DNA of 6,182 nt from Mycobacterium sp. (GTDB taxonomy: Bacteria; Actinomycetota; Actinomycetes; Mycobacteriales; Mycobacteriaceae): contig JAGQTR010000102.1 in NCBI GenBank assembly GCA_020438915.1, positions 1 through 6,182 on the forward strand. The letters run 5' to 3'. Shown here in pieces: positions 5,620-6,182 of the stretch (its first letter is position 1; each line of letters opens with the position of its first letter). The notes under the pieces were generated by a model that searched no databases, had not been told where the DNA came from, and was given only the letters and a program-made list of their open reading frames with translations. The translations under genes were made by a program, and so were the position numbers.

Positions 5620-5634
5620 CAGCGGCAACCGCTG
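5620..5634 (-). terminator. Possible hairpin terminator after dnaA
   Basis: The minus strand reads CAGCGG-TTG-CCGCTG, a perfect 6-bp GC-rich stem with a 3-base loop, 32 bp past the dnaA stop codon. No U-tract follows, so it would be a U-less actinobacterial-type terminator at best. It may equally be a structural element of oriC. Confidence 0.35.
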
Positions 5635-5666
5635 CAGGTTGTCTTCAGAACAGGGTGGGGGAGACG

Positions 5667-6182
5667 TCAGCGCTTGGCGCGTTGACGGATGCGGGTGGTG
5701 AGTTCCTTGACATGATCGAAGACCTCACGGCGCTCGGCCATCTCGGCGCGAATCTTCTTTTCGGCATACATGACGGTGGTGTGGTCCCGCCCGAACGCGT
5801 GGCCGATCTTGGGCAGCGACAAGTCGGTGAGTTCGCGACACAGATACATCGCGATCTGGCGTGACTGCGCCAGTGCACGTGTCTTACCGGGACCACGGAG
5901 CTCTTCGATACTGGTCTCGAAGTACTCGGCGGTGGCCGCCATGATGGCCGCGGCACTGATCTGCATGGTGGAGGCGTCCGAGATCAGATCCCGCAACACG
6001 ATTTCGGCCAGGGACTTGTCGATCGCGGTCTTGTTCAGCGAGGCGAACGCGGTCACCCGGATGAGTGCGCCCTCGAGTTCGCGGATGTTGCGTTCGATCC
6101 GGCTGGCGATCAACTCGAGAACGTCGTCGGGGACGTCGAGCCGATCCATCTGAGCCTTCTTGCGCAGGATGGCGATTCGGGT
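5667..6182 (-). CDS. dnaA: Chromosomal replication initiator DnaA, C-terminal part (5' end cut by window edge)
   Basis: Last 171 residues of the AAA+ initiator that binds DnaA boxes and melts oriC; the full protein is about 500 residues in mycobacteria, so roughly two thirds lie outside. The frame enters at the right edge with TRIAILRKKAQMDRL. RNIRELEGALIRVTAFAS (visible residues 31-48) is the AAA+ sensor-2 / lid region. From about residue 73 follows domain IV, the DNA-binding domain, with TRALAQSRQIAMYLCREL (101-118) and the DnaA signature GRDHTTVMYAEKKI (131-144) in the helix-turn-helix. The stop codon is TGA at 5669-5667. It is followed by oriC, whose boxes are the expected targets of this domain. 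Apparent starts such as the Met at 6149 are internal. Confidence 0.98.
   Translation of the reverse strand, partial: TRIAILRKKAQMDRLDVPDDVLELIASRIERNIRELEGALIRVTAFASLNKTAIDKSLAEIVLRDLISDASTMQISAAAIMAATAEYFETSIEELRGPGKTRALAQSRQIAMYLCRELTDLSLPKIGHAFGRDHTTVMYAEKKIRAEMAERREVFDHVKELTTRIRQRAKR

Larger units (their letters stand above)
5125..5666. other. oriC: Chromosomal replication origin (oriC), dnaA-dnaN intergenic region
   Basis: The 542-bp gene-free stretch between the 3' end of dnaA and the start of dnaN is the known position of oriC in mycobacteria. It contains two exact TTGTCCACA boxes facing each other (5393-5401 on minus, 5527-5535 on plus), several boxes matching 7 of 9 bases, and an AT-rich stretch (5335-5380, about 70% AT against a GC-rich surround). 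It also has G-rich and repeated sequence at 5458-5513 and palindromes near dnaN. Short open frames on both strands look non-coding. The dnaN promoter should also lie here, but I see no convincing -35/-10 pair. Confidence 0.93.

Noticed and set aside
1..6182. Undescribed defence system, mobile element, CRISPR array or tRNA
   Set aside because: All coding capacity is accounted for by the conserved dnaA-dnaN-gnd-recF-dciA-gyrB core cluster. I found no array-type repeats, terminal inverted repeats or transposase or integrase motifs.

Overview
This window is the chromosomal replication-origin gene cluster of a mycobacterium, read in reverse. Every real gene lies on the minus strand, so in transcription order the layout is dnaA (3' end only), oriC, dnaN, gnd, recF, dciA (DUF721) and gyrB (5' end only). 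The protein sequences look mycobacterial, especially the DnaN C-terminus YLLMPVRLPG, the DciA C-terminus GRGPRDTYG, and GyrB with its charged Ala-rich insert in the ATPase domain. A gnd gene between dnaN and recF is the arrangement I recall for fast-growing mycobacteria (M. smegmatis type), Rhodococcus, Nocardia and Streptomyces. M. tuberculosis lacks gnd at this locus. A Mycolicibacterium-like species is therefore the best guess; I cannot name the species.

Region by region: 6182-5667 encodes the last 171 residues of the initiator DnaA, including the box-binding helix-turn-helix. The 542 bases at 5125-5666 hold oriC: two perfect DnaA boxes, several degenerate ones, an AT-rich unwinding candidate with a DnaA-trio-like run, a G-quadruplex motif, an 18-bp tandem repeat and hairpin/palindrome structures in the dnaN leader. 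5124-3931 is dnaN (sliding clamp). After 48 bp containing a 16-bp tandem duplication comes gnd (3882-2989, short NAD-type 6-phosphogluconate dehydrogenase). recF follows 13 bp later (2975-1815) and overlaps dciA by ATGA (1818-1237). A 232-bp gap carrying the likely gyr promoter leads into gyrB (GTG at 1004), which runs off the left edge at codon 335.

The genes form a coherent replication module. DnaA opens oriC, DciA is the actinobacterial partner of the replicative helicase, DnaN is the polymerase processivity clamp, RecF handles gap repair, and GyrB (with GyrA, expected beyond the left edge) removes positive supercoils. Gnd is the metabolic outlier. I see no mobile element, CRISPR array, tRNA, rRNA or new gene system. 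The coding content is ordinary core genome, and the observations worth following up are in the fine structure of oriC and the dnaN leader.
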